This document shows, piece by piece, positions 31,104 through 39,601 of a DNA stretch of 57,102 bases. Source of the stretch: Rhodanobacter sp. Its GTDB lineage: Bacteria > Pseudomonadota > Gammaproteobacteria > Xanthomonadales > Rhodanobacteraceae. The stretch's first letter is position 1. Each line of letters starts with the position of its first letter. The position numbers and the translations under genes were made by a program. Under the pieces are notes generated by a model, which had not been told where the DNA came from, did not search any database, and saw only the letters and a program-made list of their open reading frames with translations. The stretch covers positions 1 through 57,102 of the forward strand of contig SCRO01000012.1 of assembly GCA_004298505.1 (NCBI GenBank), written 5' to 3'.

Positions 31104-32975
31104 TTGGCAACTACCGAAAATCGCTACATGCGGCTGACTACCGCGCAAGCACTCGTCCGGCACATCCTTGCTCAGTATATTGAGGTGGACGGTGCCGAGG
31201 TAGCACTTTTCGGTGGTGTCTTTGCGATCTTTGGACACGGCAACGTGTCGTGTTTGGGCGAGGCGCTGTACGAGTGCCGCGACATACTGCCCACCTGGCG
31301 AGGTCAAAACGAACAATCGATGGGCCTGGCTGCCGTAGCGTATGCCAAGGCAAATTTGCGACGCCGCATTTGCGTCGCCACGTCCTCGGTGGGACCGGGG
31401 GCGACAAACATGGTCACTGCCGCTGGGGTCGCTCATACTAATCGCCTCCCCGTTTTGTTCATAGCAGGAGACGTATACCATCACAGGCTCCCTCATCCAG
31501 TGCTGCAGCAAGTTGAGCACTTCGGGGACCCTACGATTTCTGTCAACGACGCCTTCAAACCGGTGATGCGCTATTGGGATCGCATCTCACATCCGGCCCA
31601 GCTCATACAATCGTTACCAACGGCAATTGCTACAATGCTCGACCCGGCAGATTGCGGCCCAGTGTTCCTGGGGTTGCCGCAAGACGTGCAGGGTCTCGCC
31701 TATGACTTTCCTTCACAGTTCTTCGAGCGGCGGGTCCATCGCATTCGTAGGCCACGGCCAGAGCAGGCGGACGTCGTCGCCGCAGCGGCGTTGCTACGGA
31801 AGGCCAAAAAACCGATCATCATTGCAGGTGGTGGCGTGCATTATTCTCTCGCTCAACCGGCGCTGAGCGAATTCTCTGGTCGACGAAATCTGCCTGTAGT
31901 GGAAACCATTGCCGGGATCTCATCGGCGCCCATCTCTTCGTCGCTCGTTTGCGGAACGGTTGGCGCTACCGGGGCTGACAGCGCCAATACGCTTGTCGGA
32001 GAAGCGGATGTCATTCTTGCAATCGGAACTAGGCTTCAGGACTTTACGACAGGATCATGGACCATCTTCAACTCGGACGCGAAAATCATCAGTTTGAACG
32101 TCGGCCGCTTCGATTCGATGAAACATATGGCGCTGCCCTTCATCTGCGATGCTCTCGAAGGGATTCAGGCGCTCGACGCGGAGCTCGGCGACTGGCGCAC
32201 CGAAGCGAACTGGTCCCAGCACGCGGCGACATTAACGAAGGCTTGGCAGGGCCGCGTATCGAGTAGGTCCCAACCCAACACGGAAATGCCATCCTACGCA
32301 CAGGTCATCGCGAAGGTCAACCACATTTGCTCCCCTGAAGACAGGGTCCTTACCGCGGCCGGCGGCATGCCTGCCGAGGTGTCGGCCAATTGGCAGTCGA
32401 CCGGAGTCGGTAACGTCGATATCGAGTTCGGATTTTCTTGCATGGGTTATGAAATCGCAGGCGGATGGGGATCCCGGATCGCTCAGGTGGAGAAACAATC
32501 GAAAGGCGACACCTTTGTATTGGTCGGCGACGGTTCGTACCTGATCTTGAACTCGGATATCTACTCCTCGGTGCTAAGCGGCCATAAGACAATCATTGTT
32601 GTTTGCGACAACGGCGGATTCGCCGTGATCGACAAGCTGCAGCGAAATACCGGTAACGAGTCGTTCAACAACTTGATCAAGGACTGCAGGACGGCCGTCG
32701 AGCCGTTTGGCGTGGACTTTGCAGCTCATGCTCGTTCGATGGGCGCGAATGCAGAATGGGTCCGTTCGATTTCCGAACTTGGCGACGCCCTTGCCAGAGC
32801 AAGAGTCTCTGACCGGACCTACGTCATTGCGATCAAGGTCGATCCGTACTCGTGGAGCGACGAAAGCAATGCGTGGTGGGAGGTAGGGATACCGGAAATC
32901 AGTAGTCGCCCGCAAATTCGCGAGGCTCGGGAAAGACTGGAAATTGGTCGCAAACGGCAGCGCCGCGGGGTGTGA
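31104..32975 (+). CDS. iolD: IolD-type trihydroxycyclohexanedione hydrolase (island copy)
   Basis: A 623-residue thiamine-diphosphate enzyme starting at a TTG behind AGGAGGA. IolD opens the inositol-derived diketone ring. The N-terminal ThDP domain has the catalytic glutamate in RGQNEQSMGLAAVAYAKA and SSVGPGATNMVTAAGVAHTNRLPVLFIAGDV. The central domain has KPIIIAGGGVHYS. The C-terminal cofactor domain has FGFSCMGYEIAGG and GDGSYLILNSDIY. The ThDP/Mg motif, which ends in NN in the native paralogue (VVLNNRGYG), reads VVCDNGGFA here, a notable change. It shares its layout with the copy at 45.3 kb but is clearly diverged. It heads an iolDCBJ operon under a LacI operator. Confidence 0.88.
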   Translation: MATTENRYMRLTTAQALVRHILAQYIEVDGAEVALFGGVFAIFGHGNVSCLGEALYECRDILPTWRGQNEQSMGLAAVAYAKANLRRRICVATSSVGPGATNMVTAAGVAHTNRLPVLFIAGDVYHHRLPHPVLQQVEHFGDPTISVNDAFKPVMRYWDRISHPAQLIQSLPTAIATMLDPADCGPVFLGLPQDVQGLAYDFPSQFFERRVHRIRRPRPEQADVVAAAALLRKAKKPIIIAGGGVHYSLAQPALSEFSGRRNLPVVETIAGISSAPISSSLVCGTVGATGADSANTLVGEADVILAIGTRLQDFTTGSWTIFNSDAKIISLNVGRFDSMKHMALPFICDALEGIQALDAELGDWRTEANWSQHAATLTKAWQGRVSSRSQPNTEMPSYAQVIAKVNHICSPEDRVLTAAGGMPAEVSANWQSTGVGNVDIEFGFSCMGYEIAGGWGSRIAQVEKQSKGDTFVLVGDGSYLILNSDIYSSVLSGHKTIIVVCDNGGFAVIDKLQRNTGNESFNNLIKDCRTAVEPFGVDFAAHARSMGANAEWVRSISELGDALARARVSDRTYVIAIKVDPYSWSDESNAWWEVGIPEISSRPQIREARERLEIGRKRQRRGV

Positions 32976-32976
32976 C

Positions 32977-33942
32977 ATGAAACTTGACTTACCACGGGAG
33001 CGCCCCCTCGCTGCCCTTGTAATCGGACGAGCCGGTATGGATTTCTATACGTATCCGGACGGCTCTACCATCGACTCTGCCGAAATGATGACTGTAGACG
33101 TTGGCGGGTCTGCAGCCAACATCTGTGCAGCCGTCGCATCGCAGGGCTTGCGCTGCGCGATCTCAACGGTGCTGTCCGACGACGCTATCGGCAGAGCCGT
33201 ACTGCAGCGGCTGAAAGACCGCAATGTGGACGTCTCCGGTTGCAGGCTTGTAACTGGTGACTATCGAACCAGCCTAGCTATTGCGGAAATGCGTTCTACG
33301 GAGTGCGAAGTGGTGATCTATCGGAATCAGGCGGCAGACCTCTTGCTTGCCCCGGCGGACATCCGGTCGGACCTAATTGCAAGGGCTTGTATTTTAGTGG
33401 TCACAGGAACATCTCTTGCTTCGCAATCATCGAGGTCAGCAGTCCTTTCCGCACTCAAGATCGCCAAGGTCCATAAAACGTTCTCAATCTTTGATATCGA
33501 TCATCGCGACTATTCTTGGCTATCGCGCGAACATGCGGGCGAACAGTACAGAGAGGTCGCAGATTTGGTGGACGCAGTTGTTGGGAACGAATTGGAATTT
33601 CTCATCTTAGGCGGTAACGCCCGACGCCCAAGTGACACTGCTCAGGCTTTGGTGCAGAGGGGGGCGAGCTTTACCATCCTCAAGCAAGGTGCCGAAGGCT
33701 CTATCAGTTACCTGCAATCCGGGATTTTCAGGAACGGTACGTTTACCGTTGAGGCCAAGAAGCCGTTCGGCGCCGGCGACGCGTTTCTAGGCAACGTGGT
33801 CGCGTGGCTTGTCCGCGACGCGGAATTCGAGCAAGCGGTTAGATTCGGTTCTGCGGCAGCCGCCTATGTGGTGGCACGTCGAGGTTGTTCGTCCGCCATG
33901 CCGACTAGAGACGAATTGGAGTTATTCATATCTGAAAATTAA
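32977..33942 (+). CDS. iolC: IolC-type 5-dehydro-2-deoxygluconokinase (PfkB), single domain
   Basis: A 321-residue PfkB kinase from ATG 32977, one base after the iolD stop. It has VIGRAGMDFYTYPDGSTI, the glycine-rich VDVGGSAANICAAVASQG and the substrate and ATP motifs DIDHRDYSW and VVGNELEFLILGG. The catalytic motif is KKPFGAGDAFLGNVVAW, and RRGCSSAMPTRDELE closes the protein as in IolC. It should phosphorylate 2-deoxy-5-keto-gluconate at C6. It lacks the C-terminal DUF2090 domain carried by the paralogue at 47.2 kb; a separate aldolase gene follows in this operon instead. Confidence 0.85.
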   Translation: MKLDLPRERPLAALVIGRAGMDFYTYPDGSTIDSAEMMTVDVGGSAANICAAVASQGLRCAISTVLSDDAIGRAVLQRLKDRNVDVSGCRLVTGDYRTSLAIAEMRSTECEVVIYRNQAADLLLAPADIRSDLIARACILVVTGTSLASQSSRSAVLSALKIAKVHKTFSIFDIDHRDYSWLSREHAGEQYREVADLVDAVVGNELEFLILGGNARRPSDTAQALVQRGASFTILKQGAEGSISYLQSGIFRNGTFTVEAKKPFGAGDAFLGNVVAWLVRDAEFEQAVRFGSAAAAYVVARRGCSSAMPTRDELELFISEN

Positions 33943-33958
33943 TCCTAGTGAGGAAACT

Positions 33959-34798
33959 ATGCATATTCCGCCCTATTCAAACTCAAATCGCCCCATTGTC
34001 GACATTGACGACGTCGACGTCTCGTTGGCGTATTTGAATATTGTGAAGCTTGAACGCGGCGAGCGTTTCATATCGAACGTGCCGGGTTATGAAACCTGCA
34101 TCGTACCGGCTTCCGGAACTATCGACGTCTTCACTGGCAGCATGAGGTTTAGTGATGTCGGGGTGCGCGGCTCAGTATGGGACGGCGACCCATCAGCGGT
34201 ATACATACCGCTCGGTGCGGAAGCAGAGATAGTCAGTAAATCAGATCGGACGGAAGTCTTTGTAGCCGGCGCTCGTTGCACTGAGGTCTTTCAGCCGTTC
34301 GAGGTGCGGCCGGATCAGATCGATCAATTGCAATACGGCTCTGACGACACGAAGACCCACCGAAAGATCAAACATATCCTGGGAAAAAGTTCCGCGGGAA
34401 AGGTCAGTCGTCTCCTAGTCTCGGAACTGTTGACAGTAGGGGCTGGTGGTTGGTCGGGATTTCCTACTCACAAGCACGACACGGATCGTCCTCCCATTGA
34501 AACCAAGCATGACGAGATCTACAACTTTCGTTTTAGACCTGAAAACGGTTTTGGAATGCAACTGCTTCAGGAACACGAAGACGATATCGGCCATGCGTTC
34601 CAAGTCGTCAATGGATCGACTGTAAAAATCGGCAAAGGATACCACCCCAGTGTCGCCGCCCCGGGGTATGAGATGTACTACTTCACCATTTTAGCGGGTC
34701 AAAGCCAGAGACCATTAATTCAGTATTTCCAACCTAGCCACGCATATCAGCTAGAAACGATTCCCGGCATCAAGGACATGATCGCTAAATTCAAATAA
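33959..34798 (+). CDS. iolB: IolB-type 5-deoxyglucuronate isomerase (island copy)
   Basis: A 279-residue double-cupin protein of the KduI/IolB family, starting at ATG 33959 behind GAGGAA. The metal-binding motif in the second cupin is THKHDTDRPPIETKHDEIYNFRF, with histidines and glutamate in the expected order. GKGYHPSVAAPGYEMYYFTILAG carries the last histidine. IolB converts 5-deoxyglucuronate to 2-deoxy-5-keto-gluconate, the substrate of IolC. It is diverged from the native copy at 43.6 kb, which has [21 protein letters not shown] at the same place. Confidence 0.88.
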   Translation: MHIPPYSNSNRPIVDIDDVDVSLAYLNIVKLERGERFISNVPGYETCIVPASGTIDVFTGSMRFSDVGVRGSVWDGDPSAVYIPLGAEAEIVSKSDRTEVFVAGARCTEVFQPFEVRPDQIDQLQYGSDDTKTHRKIKHILGKSSAGKVSRLLVSELLTVGAGGWSGFPTHKHDTDRPPIETKHDEIYNFRFRPENGFGMQLLQEHEDDIGHAFQVVNGSTVKIGKGYHPSVAAPGYEMYYFTILAGQSQRPLIQYFQPSHAYQLETIPGIKDMIAKFK

Positions 34799-34821
34799 CG
34801 ATCTTCCAATGAGGTTATAGT

Positions 34822-35679
34822 ATGCTCACAAACCTGTCGACACTATTGACGCCAGCGTCAAACTCACCGTATAGCGTTGGTTGCTTCAACGTGTTCGGAT
34901 GGGAAGACGCATTATCAGTGGTTCAAGCCGCTGAGAATTTCCGTGCACCGGTAATTCTTAGCGTCAATCTAGATTTCAGAACATTCGTTCCTCTTGACGT
35001 AATCGCCAGCATGCTGCTTCCGCTAGCGACGAGGGCTAGTGTCCCGATATGCGTACATCTGGACCACACGTACGACGTTGAAACCATTTTCCGCGCCATT
35101 GACCTCGGTTTTACCTCTGTTATGTATGATGGTTCGCAGTTGTCTCTCGACGAAAACATCGCCGGTACTAAAAAGGTTGTCCAATACGCCCACCGCAGAG
35201 GATGTTCCGTAGAGGCCGAGATCGGCTCAGTGCCTTATGCCGAGGGCCGGGATCATATCAAGTCGGCTTTAACGGACCCGAAAGAGGCGGCCCGCCTCTG
35301 CGTTGAAAGTGGCCTGGATGCACTCGCGGTATCAGTCGGCAATGTGCACAGATTGACTTCCCCCGGCGCAACGATTGACTTCGGCCGACTTGAGGAGATC
35401 GAACGCATAGTGTCCGTACCTCTCGTCATCCACGGGACCTCGGGAATTCTGGAAAGCGACATCCGCAAATTGATAGGCACCAGAGTGTCGAAGTTCAATA
35501 TCGGAACGAGCCTCCGACAGGCATTCGGTCGTGGGCTCAGAGCAGCGCTCGACGGTCGCCCCGATCTATTCGACCGGATCGAGATCATGAAACAGGTCAT
35601 GCCGATTATGTCTGTGGAAGTTGAACGATTGATATGTCTGCTCGGATGGGACAGCAATAACGACAATCTTTGTCGTTGA
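34822..35679 (+). CDS. iolJ: Class II aldolase, IolJ type
   Basis: A 285-residue zinc-dependent aldolase of the fructose-bisphosphate aldolase class II family. Zinc ligands are in VPICVHLDHTYDVE (two histidines) and VIHGTSGI (usually HGGSG). The EAEIGSVPYAEG and VSVGNVHRL segments are typical of tagatose-bisphosphate and IolJ-type enzymes. After phosphorylation by the kinase two genes upstream, it would split the product to dihydroxyacetone phosphate and malonate semialdehyde. No methylmalonate/malonate-semialdehyde dehydrogenase gene follows; the nearest is iolA at 42 kb. It ends the island operon, followed by an IS5 fragment. Confidence 0.82.
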   Translation: MLTNLSTLLTPASNSPYSVGCFNVFGWEDALSVVQAAENFRAPVILSVNLDFRTFVPLDVIASMLLPLATRASVPICVHLDHTYDVETIFRAIDLGFTSVMYDGSQLSLDENIAGTKKVVQYAHRRGCSVEAEIGSVPYAEGRDHIKSALTDPKEAARLCVESGLDALAVSVGNVHRLTSPGATIDFGRLEEIERIVSVPLVIHGTSGILESDIRKLIGTRVSKFNIGTSLRQAFGRGLRAALDGRPDLFDRIEIMKQVMPIMSVEVERLICLLGWDSNNDNLCR

Positions 35680-35687
35680 CTAAGAAC

Positions 35688-35819
35688 TTATCCGTAAATA
35701 ATGTTGACCTTCAAAGGAACCTTTCGAAACGCGATGATCACCGCCGCAAGGTGGTTAAGGCCGAGGAAACTTCGTTCAAGCTTCTCATACCGCACCAAGA
35801 GCTTACGAAAGCGATTGAG
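35688..35819 (-). mobile_element. IS5-family transposase, C-terminal fragment
   Basis: On the minus strand the frame reads LNRFRKLLVRYEKLERSFLG, then LNHLAAVIIAFRKVPLKVNIIYG and a stop. RYEKLERSFL plus LNHLAAVIIAFRK is the C-terminal signature of IS5/IS427-type transposases. It is cut off at the left end of IS66 copy C. Confidence 0.75.
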
Positions 35820-35820
35820 C

Positions 35821-36119
35821 GTAAGCGTCTGCCGTCGCCATCTTGTTGCCCTCGCCTAAGCCCATCACGCTGTGGTCTTTCCTGACGCGGGTGTGAGCGA
35901 TGGCGATGAGCTAAGGTGGAGTCATGGGCAGAGCATGTCCGCCGGTGGCGGAGTAGCGGCCTGACGCGGGCGGTGTACTGCGCTGAGCATGGGGTGAAGG
36001 CGGCGACGTTGTCGTACTGGGCCTGGCGACTGGACAAGGCGCAACGTACCGCCGCTGCACCGGCGCCGATGGCGTCGGCCTTCGTCCCGGTCCAGGTGGT
36101 GGCGGGGCGTATGTGTTGA
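35821..36119 (+). mobile_element. IS66-type left end, copy C, with intact tnpA frame
   Basis: The terminal sequence GTAAGCGTCTGCCGTCGCCA begins at 35821. From a GTG at 35916 the 67-codon small gene reads MESWAEHVRRWRSSGLTRAV, then YCAEHGVKAATLSYWAWRLDKAQ, the start of the IS66 accessory protein TnpA. The frame ends at 36119 and no tnpB or tnpC follows, so only the left end remains. It is the longest of three like-oriented copies (others at 23060 and 26853). Confidence 0.72.
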
Positions 36120-36193
36120 CCAGCTTCGCTGTTGTGAAGCGCTCGCAACCGGTCCGGCACGCGCATCAAGGTGTTGTGCTGTGATGAAGGGGT

Positions 36194-36968
36194 ATGGTTG
36201 TGCGTGCGGCGGCTGTCGAAGGATACTGCCCGCCGGCAGGCGCGATGCCTTCGTACGTCGCGACTCTACGCAAGCAGCGCTACCACGAACGTACGATCTG
36301 CGCCTACCTGGGCAGTCTCGCCCATTTCAGCTACTGGATGCGGAGCGAGTCGATTCCGTGGTCGCGACCGATCGCCACAGCAACCATTGATCGATTCCTA
36401 CAGCGTCATTTACCTGCTTGCCGTTGTCCGGCTCCACGCTACGCCACCGCCGCTAGCGCGGGCGCCGCCCTGAGGCACCTGACCAGACAGCTACCGAAGG
36501 GTGATGGATCTGCACCTACGACGGCAGCGGGCCTGCTGGCTGCGGAGCTGCAACGTTTCGGCGCGTATCTCACCCGTACGTGTGGGCTGGCACCCTCCAC
36601 TGGTGACAAGCGTGTGCGCCACCTTGGTGGATTCCTCACCCGGCAAGACGTCGCTCAGGGGCCGGTGTTACCGCGCCTGACCGTCGCACGTCTGGACGCC
36701 TTCATCAAAGGGCAGTGCCAGCACCTGCGACCCGCGTCAAAAGGAGACGTCTGCAACAGTTTCCGCAGCTACTTCCATTACCGGACGATCTGCAGGGACG
36801 GCAAGTCGGGACGGATTCTGGCGGCGGCACTGCCCCGGATCGCCGACTGGCGGCGCGCCACCTTGCCCAAGGTTCTTTCTGAGACCGAGCTTGCGGCCTT
36901 CCTGGCTGCCTTCGATCGTACCGATCCGGTGGGGATGCGGGATTACGCCATCGCACCTTGTCTGGTGG
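36194..36968 (+). pseudogene. Tyrosine recombinase truncated before its catalytic domain
   Basis: About 255 codons match the N-terminal SAM-like core-binding domain of phage-type integrases. The pattern is repeated helices with YLGSLAHFSYWMRSESI, DRFLQRHLPACRCPA, AAELQRFGAYLTRTCGL, the linker ADWRRATLPKVLSETELAAFLAAFDRTD, and GMRDYAIAPCLVD. That is where the catalytic domain begins, just before the first catalytic arginine. At 36968 the sequence runs into a long palindrome made of two IS66-like ends, which supplies the stop. All catalytic residues (R, K, HxxR, Y) are absent. Confidence 0.75.
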
Positions 36969-37032
36969 ATCGTAAGCGACTGCCGTAGCCACCTTGCCCG
37001 GCGGGCAAGGTAGCTACGGCAGTCGCTTACGA
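36969..37032. repeat. Palindrome of two head-to-head IS66-type ends
   Basis: The left arm ATCGTAAGCGACTGCCGTAG, continuing CCACCTTGCCCG, is mirrored on the right with one mismatch around a 2-nt centre. The arm GTAAGCGACTGCCGTAGCCA closely matches the IS66 left terminal sequence of copy C (GTAAGCGTCTGCCGTCGCCA). It looks like two terminal inverted repeats abutting with nothing between them. It lies between the recombinase fragment and the xylR stop and could also act as a bidirectional terminator hairpin. Confidence 0.65.
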
Positions 37033-37036
37033 TACG

Positions 37037-38257
37037 TCAAGAAAGCCATGCAGAGTTTCCGTCGGAATCGGTGAACTCGGGGCTGCACTGCTGCGCCTGA
37101 AATTGTTTGGGAGTGAGGTTATATTCGCGACGGAATACGGCGTACATGTATTGTAGCGAGGTAAAGCCGCAGCTCACGGCGATATCGGCCAGTCGCAGCG
37201 ATGAACTGGTCAGCAACTTGGTGGCGTGTTCCAGCTTGTGCTGGAGCAACGCCTGATGCACGGTCCGCTTCAGTTCGCGGCGAAAATGCTCGTCCAGCGC
37301 CGTGCGCGATACGCCCACGTACTCGGCTACCTGTTCGGCCTTGACGCCGAGGCAGCCGTACTGGCGAATGTAGTGGCGAGCGCGCATCACCAATGGACTG
37401 CGCAGCGGCTGATACCGGCTCGACGACTGGATGTTGATGCCGGCTGGCGGCACGACGATCCGCGTTTGGGAGTGGTTGGCACCACACAGTACCTGCTGTA
37501 GTAGATGTGCCGCCGTGCGACCTATTCCCACGGCACCATGTATCACGGATGTGAGCGGTATGCGCATCAGCACTTTGGTCAGCGCATCGTTGTCGATACC
37601 GACGACTGCCACCTGCTCGGGAACGGGGATCCTCGCCAGCTGGCAAGCCTGCACCACCTGCCGCGCGCGCGCGTCGGTCACGCAGAGAATGCCGACGGGC
37701 TTGGGTAATCCCTGCAGCCATTCGACCAGCTGCTCGGACGCATTGTACCAGTCGCTGGCGCTGGTCGACTGGCCGCGAAAAATGGTTATCGCCAGCTCGT
37801 CTGCCTGCAACTCCTGGCGATAGGCGTTTTCGCGCTCGGCGGCCCATGCGATGTCCGACGCTGGCGGCAGACCGTAGTACGCAAAGTTGGACAGACCCTG
37901 ATCGATCAGGTGGCGATAGCCCAGCTGCACTAGCTTCGCATTGTCGGTAGCGATATAGGGAATGTGTTGGGGATACAGCGAGGCATCTGCATACGAACCA
38001 CCAACGGCGACCACCGGCATGGCAGATTGGCTCAGTGCCTGGGCCACTTGCGGATCACCAAAGTCCGCGATAATGCCGTCGCCGTGCCAGTGCTCAATGC
38101 CCTGCACACGGGTGCGAAAATCCTCTTCCAGATACAGATCCCACTCGGAGCGAGTCGATTTGATGTACTGGCCGACGCCTGTGATCACATCACGGTCAAA
38201 TTTTTTATTGGCATTAAATAGCAGGGCGATGCGATGCGGGGGTGGAGAAAGTCCCAT
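37037..38257 (-). CDS. xylR: Xylose operon regulator XylR (AraC family with sugar-binding domain)
   Basis: A 406-residue activator close to Escherichia coli XylR in both domains. The N-terminal LacI-like sugar-binding part begins HRIALLFNANKKFDRDVITGVGQY. It includes SEWDLYLEEDFRTRVQGIEHWHGDGIIADF, VGGSYADASLYPQHIPYIATDN and ILCVTDARARQVVQACQLARIPVPEQVAVVGIDNDAL. The C-terminal AraC domain has two helix-turn-helix segments (VKAEQVAEYVGVSRTALDEHFRREL and LRLADIAVSCGFTSLQYMYAVFRREYNLTP). ATG 38257 is chosen because the E. coli protein starts there; an upstream GTG at 38314 adds 19 residues. It appears intact, while xylA and xylB are wrecks 24 kb away. Confidence 0.92.
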   Translation of the reverse strand: MGLSPPPHRIALLFNANKKFDRDVITGVGQYIKSTRSEWDLYLEEDFRTRVQGIEHWHGDGIIADFGDPQVAQALSQSAMPVVAVGGSYADASLYPQHIPYIATDNAKLVQLGYRHLIDQGLSNFAYYGLPPASDIAWAAERENAYRQELQADELAITIFRGQSTSASDWYNASEQLVEWLQGLPKPVGILCVTDARARQVVQACQLARIPVPEQVAVVGIDNDALTKVLMRIPLTSVIHGAVGIGRTAAHLLQQVLCGANHSQTRIVVPPAGINIQSSSRYQPLRSPLVMRARHYIRQYGCLGVKAEQVAEYVGVSRTALDEHFRRELKRTVHQALLQHKLEHATKLLTSSSLRLADIAVSCGFTSLQYMYAVFRREYNLTPKQFQAQQCSPEFTDSDGNSAWLS

Positions 38258-38552
38258 GGGTGCTTCAATAACCAAATATGGCGAGTTCGCCAGAATTTTT
38301 CGCTGAACCAACACGCGAAGAACTCAAGGCCTCGCGGCGGAGTTACTGATCTAGCAGTCTGTCAGGTTGACGAATAAATTCGTCAACCGTGCTTTTCCTG
38401 CCGCGCGGATTCGAGTGCGTTGTTCAAATCGTTTCATGACGTGTGTGTTCCCGGCCATCAAAAACCGGCTCGTGACTAGCGCTGAAGTTAAGCCGCAGTC
38501 CCAGCCTATGCGACGGACTTGAGTGACGCTGCAGCCTCCATCAGAAAGGTCA
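38258..38552. other. Intergenic region upstream of xylR
   Basis: About 295 bp between the xylR start and the IS1595 remnant. The xylR promoter should lie in its first part. I see no gene and no clear XylR box; the distal half is probably IS end sequence. Confidence 0.35.
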
Positions 38553-38559
38553 GACTCAT

Positions 38560-39520
38560 GGCTATGAATCGTGTCTAGTTTCAGCTCGGTCTGTCGTTGG
38601 CCGGCTTTTTCGATCAGTATGGTACGGAAGCGGCGTGCGCTCGCGCGCTGCACCGAACGCGTTGACCGAAGGGCTTTGTTTGCCCGCGCCACCAGCATCG
38701 GCGTTACAGCCGCTGCACCAACCGTCACGGCGAGCGTTCGTGGCAGTGTCCGGCCTGTCGGCACCAGATCAGCCTGATCTCCGACACGCTGTTCGCCAGC
38801 ACCAAGCTGCCGCTGACGCATTGATTCCTGTCGTGGTATTTGGTGATGCAGAGCAAGCCCGACATGGCCGCGTTGGAGCTGATGCGGCACCTGGGCGTGT
38901 GCTATCGCACGGCTTGGCGCACCAAGCACAAGATCATCAAGGGTATGACCGAACGTGAGGCGAGGCGCCAGCTTGACGGTATCGTGACGATGGATGATGC
39001 GTATCTTGGAGGGGCGCGTAACGGTGGCAAAGCGGGACGTGGCTCGAAAAACAAGGTGCCTTTCGTGATCGCCTTGGAACTCTCCGATGCGGGGCACCCG
39101 AAGCAGGGGGTGATGACGCCGGTACCCGGCTTCACGCTGAAGGTGCTCGCGACGTGAACGTAGCAGCATCCAGTCACCGAGGTCTACAGCGACAGACTGA
39201 GTGCCTTCCGCTCCGTTATCGCGGAAGACCACGCGCACACGGTCGTTGAAAGTATCGGCGGCCGTGCCGCCACCGAAGTGGGTGAGAGGCCCTAGCTCAA
39301 CACGGTACTGAGCAACGTCAAACGGTCCCTCGACGGCATCTATCAAGCGTTCAAATTTTCGGCCTATATTCATCGTTTACCTTGCCGAAGCCCAGTGGCG
39401 ATTCAACCGCCGCTTCGACCTTAAAATTCTTGTGCCGCGGTTGCTAGCTGCCCTCGCATACTGCAAACCTTGGCCAGAGCAGCGTTTGCGGGCCGTTACG
39501 CCGTTTCGACCGGCCTAGCT
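38560..39520 (+). mobile_element. IS1595-family (ISXo2-like) transposase remnant
   Basis: Pieces in frame order: LAGFFDQYGTEAACARALHRTR, a stop, FVCPRHQHRRYSRC and CPACRHQISLISDTLFASTKLPLTH (the zinc-ribbon region), then a stop. MQSKPDMAALELMRHLGVCYRTAWRTKHKI and VTMDDAYLGGARNGGKAGRGSKNKVPFVIALE (catalytic part) follow, then further stops. SNVKRSLDGIYQAFKFSAY, RRFDL, LVPRLLAALAYCKPWPEQRL close it. The order matches an IS1595 transposase, but at least four in-frame stops or shifts make it non-functional. End coordinates are approximate. Confidence 0.75.
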
Positions 39521-39601
39521 TCAGCGCCAGTCAAGAACCAGCTTCACCAAGATTACTACGGTTCTGTCGTGCTGGATCACCCGGGGAGTTTATCCATTGC
39601 C

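Noticed and set aside
36969-37032. The palindrome as a simple intrinsic terminator for xylR
   Set aside because: It is far longer than needed, has no T-tract, and its arms match IS66 terminal sequence; an IS origin explains it better, though it could still end transcripts.
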